The notes beneath the pieces are model-generated. The model saw only the letters and a program-made list of their open reading frames with translations. It searched no databases and was not told where the DNA came from. The translations under genes were made by a program, and so were the position numbers. This document shows, piece after piece, positions 45,041 through 55,985 of a stretch of 64,000 nucleotides of DNA. Source of the DNA: Aplectana chamaeleonis. Taxonomy: Eukaryota > Nematoda > Chromadorea > Rhabditida > Cosmocercidae. Every line of letters starts with the position of its first letter. The stretch's first letter is position 1. The DNA lies in the NCBI GenBank assembly GCA_029168955.1, contig JAPDOI010000380.1, forward strand, positions 424,501 to 488,500. Direction: 5' to 3'.

Positions 45041-46293
45041 ACCGTATTTTCTCTTTTGGGAAAGAATGTACTTCTAATTCTTAGGCCTCTAGTATAGATG
45101 CACGTCTATTAGAGGTGTACTTCAAATAGAGGCTGTACTCGCAATTCTAAAGCCTTTTTTAAGTGTTAATCTATTAGAGGTGTACTTACAATAGAGGGTG
45201 TACCTCTATTGTTTGGCTCAATTTTTGAAATTTTCTATGATGAACTGTTTGCATTTCCGGCAAATTTTTATTATAGCACCGAGATTTTTTTGTGCATTCC
45301 AATCTCAGACCGCATTATGAAAACGCAGCCATCCAAGTTTAATCGAATTGTAGATTCTTCATTTACTGATATCATCCTCTTGCTCACAACCGTTATTTTT
45401 TCAGGTCGATTTTCTCCAAAAACTATATTAGTGCGGCATCGCTTTCGTTGAAGAGTGCTTGACCAAGGAGATAAAGACCAGTGGGAAAGAACTCGTGAGG
45501 CTTGACGCAATAGCTTTTTTGAACCGTGCAAATTGAAAAAAATGCACGCTTCTCTAACGACTCCACACCTGTTCTACAGTGCGTTTCAAAAGTATAGCGC
45601 ACCCTCTAATACGTCTTTGTCCGATCTGAATGTGTTCGGATGCAAAATATCATTACCATTCGTGCCCGATAACCCTACTGTACAAAATTTCCGTGCCTAG
45701 AGTGAAAACATGAGGTACTTTCTGTCTTAAGCCTCAAAATACAGCGTATCAAAAGTATAGACGCACTTGTGATTTGCAGCAGATTTATTAACAAAAATAA
45801 CAGACAATGAAAGTTCGATAGCAGATCGGTCCTCCATGCTTAAAAATCACTTCATAAACGCGATTTGGCATCGAATCCACCACCATCTACAAAACCTGAA
45901 CGTCCAAGCCGTCCCAGGAACGGATGATTGCTGCCTTGAGGTCTCCAGCGTCTGCGTACGTTCGAGCTTGACCATAAATGTCACGTACCAACATAGCTCA
46001 GACATTCTCCTTGGAATCGATATTGGGAGAACACACAGGGCAGTCCATTCGCTTTACCTCACTCTCCTCAAACCACGCCTTTGTCAACCGACTCACGTGG
46101 ACTGACGCGTTGTCTTGTTAAAAACAAGCTTCCCTCTATCCTGATGTAAAAGGAAAGGCAAGATGTGGCATCAGAGCATAAGCTGGTATTCAGCAGAGTC
46201 CTTATTGGTGTTGATGAAAGCAATTTTTAAAACGCTGTCGCTGCAGAAATCTCCCCAAACCATGACAGTACCACCTCCGAAGTTCCGCTTGCT

Positions 46294-46849
46294 CAAAGGC
46301 AGTGGTCGCGATCAATTATGCTTGTCGTCTTTTTCTCTCTAAACCTTTTTCTGGGTCTCGAGTAGTAGGACCTATAGGAAAAAATCGCCAAAAAACTTCT
46401 GTTTTGCGCCAAATTTGAAGCCTCAACTTTATTGTCTTTTGATGGTGGACGAGCCCACTCCACATAATCGGCACCGATGACCTCTTATATCAAGAACATC
46501 AGCTGGCTTGAAATTGAATTTCAATCAATCAACCTTCGGATTTATGTACACATCTAGTCAAAAACATTGACTGGAGTGCTTTCTTTCATTGCTCAACAGT
46601 TTTTGTTAGGTGAATTTACATTTCTTTCTTCCTCTAAATGTCGATGATTTTTGACTGCTCGGTATGAGACCATGATCTTCTTGGTCGGCGCTGTGCACGT
46701 GTGCACGAACTGGCTTCTTTTGGCCCTAGAAACTCTAATTATAGCCTGTTTTTCACCGCGCCACCTTCATAGTTTTTCAGCTGTTTTTGATCTAAGCTGA
46801 TTTTTGTAGTTCTTTCGATAACGTTTTTCATCGTGACCACTGCCTTTAA
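46294..46849. mobile_element. MITE with AAAGGCAGTGG ends, copy 3
   Basis: aaaggcagtggtcgcgatca at left, inverted against tcgtgaccactgccttt at right. It interrupts the Tc1 transposase between the YYYWR and NFGGG segments. Confidence 0.85.
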
Positions 46850-47026
46850 GAACATGGGTTCTTTTCGACGTTCCCTCCAGTAATAGTAGGCATATCCATC
46901 ACTACAATCTAAGTTAAACCTCTTTTGGTTGGCAAACGTCACCAAAACACGATTTTAATTGCTCCAGTGTGACCTGAAAAAAAATTCATACTCACCATGG
47001 ACCACTCCGTCACCATATCCCTCTTA

Positions 47027-47378
47027 GGCGCTATTCATACTACTCAACGCCAGCGCGGCACGCGCGTGCCGCGCTGGCGTGGCGTTTGTGTATGAATACT
47101 TTATACCCGTGTGACGCGCGTACCGCGCTTGCGGAGACTATGAATACTCCAGCGGCGACGCCATGGCGAAGCGGTGAAGCCGGAATGAATGAGACGATCG
47201 ATAAATAATATCAGTGGACAGAAACGCCAAGGCGTTCCGGGTGGCAGTATGAATACTGCAGCGGCGACGCCATGGCGGAGCGGGCGGAGCGTGACGCGCG
47301 TGCCGCGCGGGCGGGGCGTCAAGCCATTCATACACAAACGCCACGCCAGCGTGAGCGTTGAGTAGTATGAATAGCGCC
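47027..47378. mobile_element. MITE with TTA target duplication in the Tc1 transposase
   Basis: Ends ggcgctattcatactactca and complement, 24 bp perfect, with TTA at 47024-47026 and 47379-47381. GC-rich interior with gcgcgtgccgcgc palindromes. PIF/Harbinger-type by target site. Confidence 0.9.
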
Positions 47379-47739
47379 TTAGCGAACTGTAGCCGTGCTG
47401 CTTTGTGAGTGTCAGTGAGGTGTGGGGCGGGTCGGAGGCGGCGATACACGGTGTTTCTATTTTTTCGAATGGCCCTCCAGACAGTCGTCCTTGAGACAGA
47501 AGTCGACAGTTCAGCTCGAACTTCAGTGATCGTTAGAGTCGAGTTGGAAACAAGCCGACCAACACGGCAAACATCTTGGGCAGTTGGCTTCTTTGGTATA
47601 CCGGACTTCGCCTTTTCCCATAGGGATCAGGGTCGCGCAGATAACTGGGCCAGTAGCAATCCCCCCGGAAAGTGGCAGCTACCGGCTGTCACTGCGTGGT
47701 GACTGGGTCAATCACGTCTCGGCTATCAATATGGATGGG

Positions 47740-48180
47740 CCGGCATAGAAATGCACAGGCGGCGCTCAAGTTAATGACCATTGCAGTCAGCCACCTGGGA
47801 GCAGTGAGCGTTCTTTTGTGAAGTGGCTGACTGCAAGAAACGGGTGTTGACTTTGCTCACCGCCGCAGAGGAAAGAGAAATAGCGCGCAGAGCGAAGAGG
47901 AGCTGGGTCAATACCGCGGTCATAGGGTCGAGCACGTCCAATGGTGATGACTTTACGAGGCAAGTGCGCTCTAAGATAGGGCAGTGGAGCGCTTTCGAAC
48001 CGACCAGTCCGCTGTCCACTTATCACCCCAGCACAGCACAGCGGCCTATCTCGTTGTCTAGGTGGGCGAGGAAAAATTGGACCCGCCGGCTGGCGGCCAT
48101 CCAGCTCCGCTGCCAGCTGATAGAAATGACAGGCGAAACGTTCGAATGTTTTATTGATGTTTAAATGATTCCTGGCGGAG
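47740..48180 (-). repeat. Repeat 'X', uninterrupted copy
   Basis: Minus-strand counterpart of 39061-39345 plus 42244-42330. It runs straight through the point where the other copy holds the 2.9 kb element (near 47805). Confidence 0.75.
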
Positions 48181-48940
48181 ATTAGTGGAAGATTAACATC
48201 AAATTGTACGTAGCTGTCATGGGTACGTCTCCTTTATAGATTTGACGTGCTTTAGTCCTATGCTAAGCTCAACTTCCAATTCCTAAAAGTTGCTGTGGCC
48301 ATATTCAACCATTTTCAGATTTTTTTCCAATAATCGCTCACCAAAAATAAAATCAGATTTGCTTAGAAAGCCATCTCAGAAAGATGGCTGAAAAACGGTT
48401 TCGATGCATGAAACTTACGTGATCCGCGTGTACTAGTTACTAAATGCTGTATAGATCACTTAGATGATAGTTCATGTAAGTGCGGCTTTTATCTTAACAT
48501 CGTTTTCCTCTTTCGCTTCAAGTTCACTTCTTTCTATGTTGACTGGGGAGCGTGAAACAGACTAAGGAGAAAAATAGATCATATTTCAAGAAAAATCCTT
48601 TGAATTTTTCGGTAAATTGTGACAAAAACACAAGGTTCGCTGCTCAAAAATCATACTACAAAGCATTGTGTATCGTGGTTCTGTGGTAAGAGGTCATCCA
48701 ACAAAAAATTTTCAAAATCGTTTTTTGAATCTAACATTCTCTCGCTTTGATGATTTCCAAGAAAAATTCCAAAATCCCATCATCCAAGGTTGGAAACTTA
48801 TTGAATCTGAAAGATAGACACATTGGCACGCTCCCGAAACCCATATTTACTACTGCTAGTTTGATCAAAGTTACAATGAATACGAAGAACTGTGGAGGGA
48901 GTGTATGTAGGAAAACAGAAAGAGTCCTTCACACATGAAC
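48181..48940. other. Spacer
   Basis: AT-rich, nothing recognised. Confidence 0.35.
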
Positions 48941-48945
48941 ACTTG

Positions 48946-49024
48946 GTCTAGTGGTCTAAGGCGCTGTGTTGGGCATCCGTCTCGTAGGTTGGTGCTGTGC
49001 TGGTTCAAATACGCCGACTATTGA
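48946..49024 (+). ncRNA. tRNA-derived sequence (pol III A/B-box-like)
   Basis: tggtctagtggtctaaggcg resembles a tRNA D-arm/A box, and ggttcaaatac 45 bp later resembles a B box. The acceptor stem does not pair convincingly, so this is more likely a tRNA pseudogene or SINE head than a working tRNA. Confidence 0.4.
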
Positions 49025-50195
49025 GAGTTTTGCATTCAACGCTACTCTTCAAGAATGATTCTCGTTCTAAGGTCGCAGCCTTAGGAAACATCTAGGCGTC
49101 ACCGACCTCAAGTTGGCTGCCTCTTTAAGGTCACCACATTGGGGATTGCTACTGGCCCTGTCGACAACTCTCGATAAACGCCCGAGTATCTTGGCGATCT
49201 TCCGTTTGCTCATTTCTGCAATATTCAGTGCACGTATGTATTTGCGCTTGCTCACTCTTCGAGAGACAGATACTACGGGCCATTTGTAATGTAAGTTACA
49301 AACAGTTACACCTATTTGTTGACCTCCTGAAAAGGGAAGCTTGACCATGAGAATATGAGTTTCCTTGCACTGTTGATAGTGCGTCTATACTTTTAAAATG
49401 CAGTATTTTGCGGTTTGAAAAAGGTACTTAGATTTCGCACTTATGGCACTGAAATTTTGTTGAGTAGGGTTTTTGGGCACGACGAGTTTAATGGTAATGA
49501 TATCTTTTGCAACCAATCATATTCACATAGGATAACGACATATTAAAGGGTGCGTCTATACTTTTGAAACGCACTGTATAGGATAGCCCCTTGCATCCAC
49601 AACTCACCGTACGTAAACGTCCATGACTTGCCGTGCCGGATTTTCTCGCCGTGAAAACGATGTCTCCACTTGAATCATCCAATGTTCATGACGCTTGCGA
49701 CCCCTTGCTTCATCAGGACAGTCAAAGTCACTGTTCTGGGTTAGAAAAAGCCCAAATGCGAATGATTACGATCTTATGAAATCAAAATTCCTGTAATGTT
49801 TCTAAATGATCTCCGTACATGCGGCGCGAGTTACCGTAGTATCAATTCTAAGCACTGAGCTTGTCTTGATTATTTTGCTAAAGTGGAATCGAAAGCTATT
49901 CCATACAAGCAACTTTCGGACCCGATTATTTTCTTGTGAATATTCGAATCCCGCGATTATGCAAAAACAGCTCGCGCAATCTGGCCTCTCTCAAATGCCA
50001 TAATCGGATCGCCAACAGTTTGGTAATGGAAGTTTACCTCAAAAAGGTGGGCATTTGCATCGGGGGTGTGCTCCTAATAGAGGGTGTACTTTGAATAGAG
50101 GTGTACATCAAATAGAGGGTATACTTCTAATAGAGGTGTACTTCAAATAGACACTGTAATAGGGTCTTCTAATAGAGGAAGTACGGTACGTGCAT

Positions 50196-50629
50196 CGAGT
50201 TTGCGCCAACGTGCAGACATTTGTAGGCATGCTAACACGTGAAAATTTATGCCCACATTCCATCACTCGTTGTTATAGTTTGCATTGAATAAGAAGTAAT
50301 GCGTAGGTTGGAGTCACATGTCACCCAGTGGCCGTATTCATGAAAGCGCGTGCGCAGGAGGGGTGCCTCCCGTGCCCGGCGTATGGCAACCAATATTGTG
50401 CCTACCCAGCCCAGATTTCAATAGTAGTAGCTTGTTTTGATTATTCTGCTAAAAACCTGTGAAAGCAGAGACAGACATGAGTAGACGCCTGCAGAGACAG
50501 AGAGGAGACCGCCGGGTACAAGGCTACTGTCTCTCAGCTCCGCTATCAAATCATTCCGGCGAGCATAGCATACCCGACCTCGATTGTGCGATTTTTCGGG
50601 CAGAGCGCGCGCCGCCTTTCAATTATATG
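50196..50629. other. Spacer
   Basis: Nothing clear. Confidence 0.3.
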
Positions 50630-51437
50630 TTGATCATTTCTGAAAGTTGGGCTCCACAGAAAAGGTCAAGGATTCGGCATTGCTCTAAAATGTCGTTAAA
50701 TTGTTCCATTAGATTTGGCTATCAAACTGATTCCCTAAATGTAGAGAAATTGTTGAATTGATTTGGCTTTTGTTGGCATAAGCAGACAGCATAATTATCA
50801 AATGTAGTGAAATTGTTGCAAACGGATTTGGCAGGAGCTCTATGAATTATCAGAGTCAAATCACGCGTCAGAAGATCCTCTGGCGAGCGAATGAAGAGTA
50901 AAAGAAAAAATAATTCTCAGCCAACAAAGCTGAACGAAACGTGGCCTTATGGGCTAGAAATAAGGTTTTTGAATGTTATTCTGCCTTTTCAGTGTAGCTC
51001 CCACTAAGGTACTAGACCTTCCCTCACCGATTAGATAACAATCATGAAAACGAAATCTAACGCAATTTATTAGCTGATAACGCTATGTATTCGTGTCCTC
51101 AACGCTTTCACGGTTCACATTGTATGGAACCGTATTCCTGCTAGAGTTATTCTTGTTCTCATTTGATTCAATATGCGCTCCAAGAAAAACCCCTTCTGAC
51201 GCGTGATTTGACTGTGATAAATCGTAGAGCTCCTGCCAAATCCGTTTGCAACAATTTCACTACATTTGATAATTATGTTGTCTGCTTATACCAACACAAG
51301 TCAAATCAATTCAACAATTTCACTACATTTAGGGAATCAGTTTGATAGCCAAATCTAATGGAACAATTTCACGACATTTTAGAGCAATGCCAAATCCTTG
51401 ACCTTTTCTGCGAATCCCAACTTTCAGAAATTTCACA
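50630..51437. mobile_element. Long-arm hairpin element
   Basis: Arms of about 245 bp (50630-50875 and 51193-51437) are inverted at high identity, e.g. gtcaaggattcggcattgct against agcaatgccaaatccttgac. The loop is about 320 bp. Non-coding. Confidence 0.8.
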
Positions 51438-51663
51438 ACTTTTTCCAAGGGTTTCCCTTCTATAATATCGTCAAGCTCTGAAAGTCAAGTTGTTTTTTCT
51501 CGAAAACATGGTGGTTGAAATGAAGAAACAACCGCTTTGCTGCTAAGACTGCAAGATGATTGTTGCAACGCGGCTTCCTACAAATAAGATACAAGACATA
51601 TACTTTTTGAATTTAAAAGTCGAAAAAATGAAGATATGAGTTCTAAAATGACCCAATTGTACA

Positions 51664-51895
51664 GGGTCTAGGCACTATCCTAGACGGGAGGGGGCACCCA
51701 CCATTCAAGACGGAAATGAAATGAACCACCGAATGGTAAGGCTACCAGTCAAAGTATTTCCATAGAGCTCCTAAATAAACAATGATTGATAGCGCAGTAA
51801 CAGGCATCTTTTATCAGAGTTTTTCATCATTTCTATGAGTAAATCTTGGGTGGCCCCACCACGTCTAGGATAGACCCAGGGTCAACCGCTCTAGG
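51664..51895. mobile_element. Small hairpin element
   Basis: gggtctaggcactatcctag at 51665 is inverted against ctaggatagaccc near 51880; gcacccacc pairs with ggtggcccc. Confidence 0.45.
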
Positions 51896-51945
51896 CAAAC
51901 TTCTTCGGTTCATGCCGATGTGGCTCGTCTGCGCCGGTATATATG

Positions 51946-52290
51946 TCTGATTCGGAACGAGAACGATAATTATGTGCGCCAGAAGAGGACTACCGTGATC
52001 TAAGGAATGGTGTTATTCGGCTCTTGTAAACAAATTCGATGATACCCAATTGATCAAGGGTAAAGTATAAAAGAAGTGGAAAACGGTGTGTCTTCATTCA
52101 CACACCATCCTTCTCCAGAGATCAGCATTTGAGGATCTGCCTGGACTACAAAGCAGGAAAACACCACCAGCGGTGATGAAGATGTAGCGAATTCGGAGTC
52201 AGAACTTAGAAAATTTCAGAGCCAACTCGAGTGAGATTACGGTAGTCCTGTTCTGGCGCACTTAACTATCGTTCTTTTTGATTCGGAGGC
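51946..52290. mobile_element. Hairpin MITE
   Basis: gaacgataattatgtgcgcc and aggactaccgtgatct on the left pair with agattacggtagtcct and ggcgcacttaactatcgttc on the right; arms are about 55 bp. Confidence 0.7.
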
Positions 52291-52324
52291 ATGGCTTGCA
52301 TACGGTGTCCTGGACAATAAACTG

Positions 52325-54085
52325 AGGTCATGCGCACGTCACTTGATGTCCTGAACACTCCTACTAAGGTCCTGCACACATTCCATGATGATCTGCACAC
52401 CCTTAGTGGGGTCCTGCACACGTTCTATGATGTCATGCACACTTTCGCTGAGGTCCTGTACACATTCCATGACGTCCTGCACACCCCTATTAGGGTACTG
52501 CACACGTTCCATGATGCCCTGCACACTTTCACTGAGGTCCTGTACACATTCCAGGGCGTCCTGTTCATCCCTGCTGTGGTCCTGCACACGTTCCATGATG
52601 TCCTGTACACCTCTATTGGGACCCTGCACACGTTCCATGATTTTCTGCACACTCCTACTGAGGTCCTACACGCATTCTACGACGTCCTGCACACTCCTAC
52701 TGGGGTCCTGCACAAGTTCCTTGGTGTCCTGCACATTCCTACTTAGGTCCTCCACACATTCTACGACGTTCTGCACACCCCTAGTGGGGTCCTGCACACG
52801 TTCTATGATTTCCTGCACACTTTGACTAAGGTCCTACACGTATTCCATGACGTCCTGCTCATCCCTACTGGGATCCTGCACACGCTTCATGATGTCCTGC
52901 ACACTCCTACTGAGGTCCTGCACACGTTCCACGATTTTCTGCACACCCCTACTGAGGTCCTGCACGCATTCTAGGACGTCTTGCACACCCCTACTGGGGT
53001 CTTGCACAAGTTCCTTGATGTCCTGCACTCTCCTACTTGGGTCCTGCACACATTCCACAACGTCCTGCACACCCCTACTGGGGTGCTGCACTGGTTCCAT
53101 GATGTCCTGCGCACTCCTACTGAGGTCTTGAACATATTCTACAACGTCCTGCGCATCCCTACGGGGGTCCTGCACAAGTCCCATGATGTCCTGCACACTC
53201 CTACTAAAGTCCTGCACACTCCCACTAAGGTCTTGCACACGTTCCATGATGTCCTGCACACCCCTACTGGGGTCCTGCACAGGCTCCATGATGTCCTGCA
53301 CACTCCTACTAAGGTCCTGCACACCCCTTTTAGGGTCCTGCACAGGTCCCATAATGTCCTGCACACTTCTGCTGAGGTCCTGCACACATTCTACGACGTC
53401 TTGCACACCCTTACTGGGGTCCTGCACAAGTTCCTTGATGTCCTGCACACATTCTACGACGTCCTGCACACCATTACTGGGGTCCTGCACAAGTTCGTTG
53501 ATGTCCTTCACACTGCTATTAATGTTCTGCACACGTTCCATGATGTCCTGCACACTCCAAATGAGGTACTGCACACATTCTATGACGTCCTGCACACCCC
53601 TAGTGGGGTCCTGCACAGGTTCCATGATGTCCTGCACACTCCTACTAAGATCCTGCACACCCCTAATGGGGTCCTGCTCAGGTCCCATAATGTCCTGCAC
53701 ACTCCTACTGAGGTCCTGCACACACTCTACGACGTCCTGCACACCCTTACTGGGGTCCTGCACAAGTTCCTTGATGTCCTGCACACATTCTACGACGTCC
53801 TGCACACCCCAGCTGAGGTCCTGCACAGGTCCCATGATGTCCTGCACACTCCTACTAAGGTCCTGCACACGTTACGTGATGTCCTGCACACTCCTACTAA
53901 GGTTCTGCACACTTTCTACGACGTCCTGCACACCGTTACTGGACTCCTGCACAGGTCCCATGATGTCCTGCACACTCCTACTAAGATCCTTCACAGGTTC
54001 CATGATGTCCTGCACACCCCTACTGTGGTCCTGCTGTAGTTCCATGACGTCCTGCATACTCCTACTGCTGTCTCGCATAGTCAAC
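52325..54085. repeat. 21 bp minisatellite, about 1.75 kb
   Basis: About 80 units of gtcctgcacac(g)ttccatgat / gtcctgcacactcctactgag, usually alternating in 42 bp pairs. Because 21 is divisible by three, long frames stay open on both strands: plus VLHTFHD/VLHTPTG heptads (52981-54039, 352 codons), a second plus frame (53183-54337) and minus VQDIME/VQDLSR heptads (52834-53868, 344 codons). No start-codon context, splice signals or non-repetitive domain supports a protein. Confidence 0.9.
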
Positions 54086-54835
54086 CGACACTACAGCACA
54101 CCCTGCGACGCCTTCTTATCGATGGTGCGCATGGAACGAATACGCGCCGCGCTCAAGAACATCCCTCCCGCACAGCGTCCTCTTCCGAGCCGGACGTTTA
54201 AAGCACACCACCCTAGACAGCAAGGTGTTTATATGGAGTCTAAGAAAACAATGACTGATAACGAAAAAACCCATCATTTTCATAAACTAATCTTGAGAGG
54301 CCGGTTTCCGAGTTTGAAACGCCCGTTAGGGGCCTAGAAGTCATTATGGTGAGTTCTGACAATTATTTTCGTCATTCCCGTGGCCGATTACCAGTAGTCA
54401 CAAATTTTCGAGCGATTTGGTCCACGCCTTCCAAAAAAAAATGGAATTCGACGGACGGAGGTGGAGGCGGAGGCCGTGGCGGAGGCGCAGGCGGAGGCGG
54501 TGGTGGAGGTTTTTGCGTACTTTGAGAGGTCATAACTTTAGAAAGCGGGGACCAGTTAGGATGAAAAGTTGCTCACACATGTAATTTCTTGCAGCGCATC
54601 GAATGGTGTACAGCTCATACCTCTGGTGACTGTATGAGTAGGTGATCTGATTACAGGGCATCCGCGCCGGAAGAGATCAAAGCCAAATCCTGGTGCGCGC
54701 TTCGCGCGCACCACAATTTTCTGAAAAGCAAGATCGACATAACAGTCAGCCGAAATTCTCCATACAAGCGGTAGGTGACTAAGAACCCTCCCGTCGACCC
54801 GCCAGTTTGGACCGTCCCGGAAAACTCCCAGAGCT
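54086..54835. other. Spacer with GGA/GGC-rich microsatellite
   Basis: 54455-54515 is a run of ggaggc/ggtgga units. The palindrome gtgcgcgcttcgcgcgcac is at 54690. Nothing coding recognised. Confidence 0.5.
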
Positions 54836-54837
54836 TC

Positions 54838-55080
54838 ATGAATACGGCCACAGGTAAAGTTCATCTACGCAATCGCATTCAGTCCGCAAAGTGCACGCTG
54901 ATTGTGAAAACGTGTAGCGGCGCGATTTCGAGGATCCTTAGACAGGGATGCCGGATCACCCGGGCGGTCTTTGCCTTTTTTCGCCGCAACCTGCTTCCGC
55001 AATCAGCGCGCGCTTTGCGGACTGAACGCGATTGCGTAGATGAACTGTATATGCAAGCGATATACGGCCTCGGAAAATAC
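54838..55080. mobile_element. Hairpin MITE
   Basis: gttcatctacgcaatcgc and ttcagtccgcaaag on the left are inverted against ctttgcggactgaa and gcgattgcgtagatgaac on the right, about 50 bp arms. It sits 50 bp downstream of a neprilysin exon. Confidence 0.75.
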
Positions 55081-55129
55081 CGGTCGATCACAGGCTTAAT
55101 TAATTATCTACACTGAATGCTAAAATTAC

Positions 55130-55237
55130 TAACCGTTCCATGTAATATTCACTAGGAAGTGATACTTGTGGATCATTCGAGATGTGGTCATGAGCTTCTT
55201 GTGGAGATATTCGAAGAAGGTACTCCTTCCAGTCGAT
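55130..55237 (-). CDS. Neprilysin-like exon with IDW motif
   Basis: Exactly 36 codons lie between an acceptor (tgtttag, next to 55237) and a donor (gtaatt, next to 55130), both in phase 0. The peptide begins IDWKEYLLRI and ends PSEYYMERL. M13_N domains contain an IDW..YL motif followed about 20-25 residues later by P.YY..L, which is the spacing seen here. A second frame is also open through the exon, but only this one matches the family. This is one of the clearest exons of the set. Confidence 0.6.
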
Positions 55238-55519
55238 CTAAACATAGAAATGGCAAATCGCAGGAGACGCTGATTTCCCGACAACGTGGAAAGGATCTTC
55301 TGTAATTTCTGTGAGTAAGCATGTATTCATTCAAACACCAAGGGAACATTTAGGAAAGACGCCAACCTCTGGTCCGAACTGGAAGCGTTTTTCAAAGGGG
55401 GGGGGGAACTATTCTTTTTTTTGTGCAGGTTTAACAAAGGCTGAGCACAGAAAAAGCGAATAGCTATATTCTAACGGTAATAACCGTTGCGGAGAAATGC
55501 TCGTGAACTTGCATTGTAC

Positions 55520-55710
55520 GCCGAGATCTTAGCTTCACTGAGATATTTCGTTTCGGACACACTGAAATGATCTCCATCCGCTGTCTCTTGTTCTCCCTGC
55601 TGTAGAGGTATGGTGTCCAACTTCTTCATAAACGATACTATGGATGTTATGTCGGGTGGAGCTCTTGTTAGTTCATACTCCACTCCTGCATCGGCAGCCA
55701 CAATTCTGAT
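55520..55710 (-). CDS. Neprilysin-like exon (M13_N helical segment)
   Basis: The minus strand has a good nematode acceptor (gtgtttcag, next to 55710) followed by 63 open codons beginning IRIVAADAGVEYEL and ending with SETKYLSEAK. The shape matches the M13_N stretch 'Y(M/I)..VA.LLG...' leading into 'FE..LA.I...' just before the IDW motif; here FMKKLDTI stands for FEKKLAxI. The donor is uncertain: the nearest GT (at 55519) leaves two bases over, and a GC donor one base earlier would restore phase with the next exon. The next exon lies only about 280 bp downstream. Confidence 0.5.
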
Positions 55711-55985
55711 CTGAAACACTGAGCGGATCTTAAAAACGCCATTGAGCCTTCCTGCATGTTCCTGGTTTCCAGTCGTTTCTCAAACTGTTAGACCATCCTA
55801 ACATATTTAAATCTTAACTATCCTACTACTACCCGCTTTTTCTATCGTTTTCGCTTATCACCAGCGGCTAGTTATAACTTTTTCTCGGAAAATCTTTATC
55901 ACCAGCTATACGATAATTGAAATCGAAAGCTTCTAGAAACCTCCAGCAGTTTAAAATGATAAGAAAGATTATGTTAAGCTTTCTA

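Larger units (their letters stand above)
45815..47640 (-). pseudogene. Tc1-like transposase remnant, split by MITEs
   Basis: Minus strand, high to low: DNA-binding part (47640-47379: TITEVRAELSTSVSRTTVWR, PHLTDTHKAARLQFAK), then MITE 47027-47378, then NQKRFNLDCSDGYAYYYWR (47000-46850, first catalytic region, where the usual DE is N-Q), then MITE 46294-46849, then NFGGGTVMVWGDFCSDS and the C-terminal part VHVSRLTKAWFEE, KRMDWPVCSPNIDSKENVW (46290-45815). Several catalytic acids are lost and frames shift. A further N-terminal piece at 49067-49250 (MSKRKIAKILGRLSRVVDRA) lies beyond repeat X. Confidence 0.8.
45577..49576 (-). mobile_element. Tc1-like transposon expanded by nested insertions
   Basis: Perfect outer ends cagtgcgtttcaaaagtata at 45577 and the complement ending at 49576, with TA outside each. 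Inner copies of the same motif lie at about 45741 and 49406, giving the IR/DR arrangement seen in some Tc1 elements. The transposase is on the minus strand and broken. Insertions identified: MITE 46294-46849, MITE 47027-47378 and repeat X 47740-48180. Without them it would be near a normal 1.6-2 kb length plus spacer. Confidence 0.85.
45045..50195. mobile_element. Outer inverted-arm element enclosing a Tc1 nest
   Basis: The left arm (about 45045-45215) and the right arm (about 50058-50195) are inverted. Both consist of repeated tctattagaggtgtacttca / aatagagggtgtac units and start at a taccgta motif. Between the arms are spacer sequence and the Tc1-like element at 45577-49576. Confidence 0.6.

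Noticed and set aside
52981..54337. 352- to 384-codon open frames as protein genes
   Set aside because: They consist only of the 21 bp satellite, are open in several frames and on both strands, and lack any non-repetitive domain.
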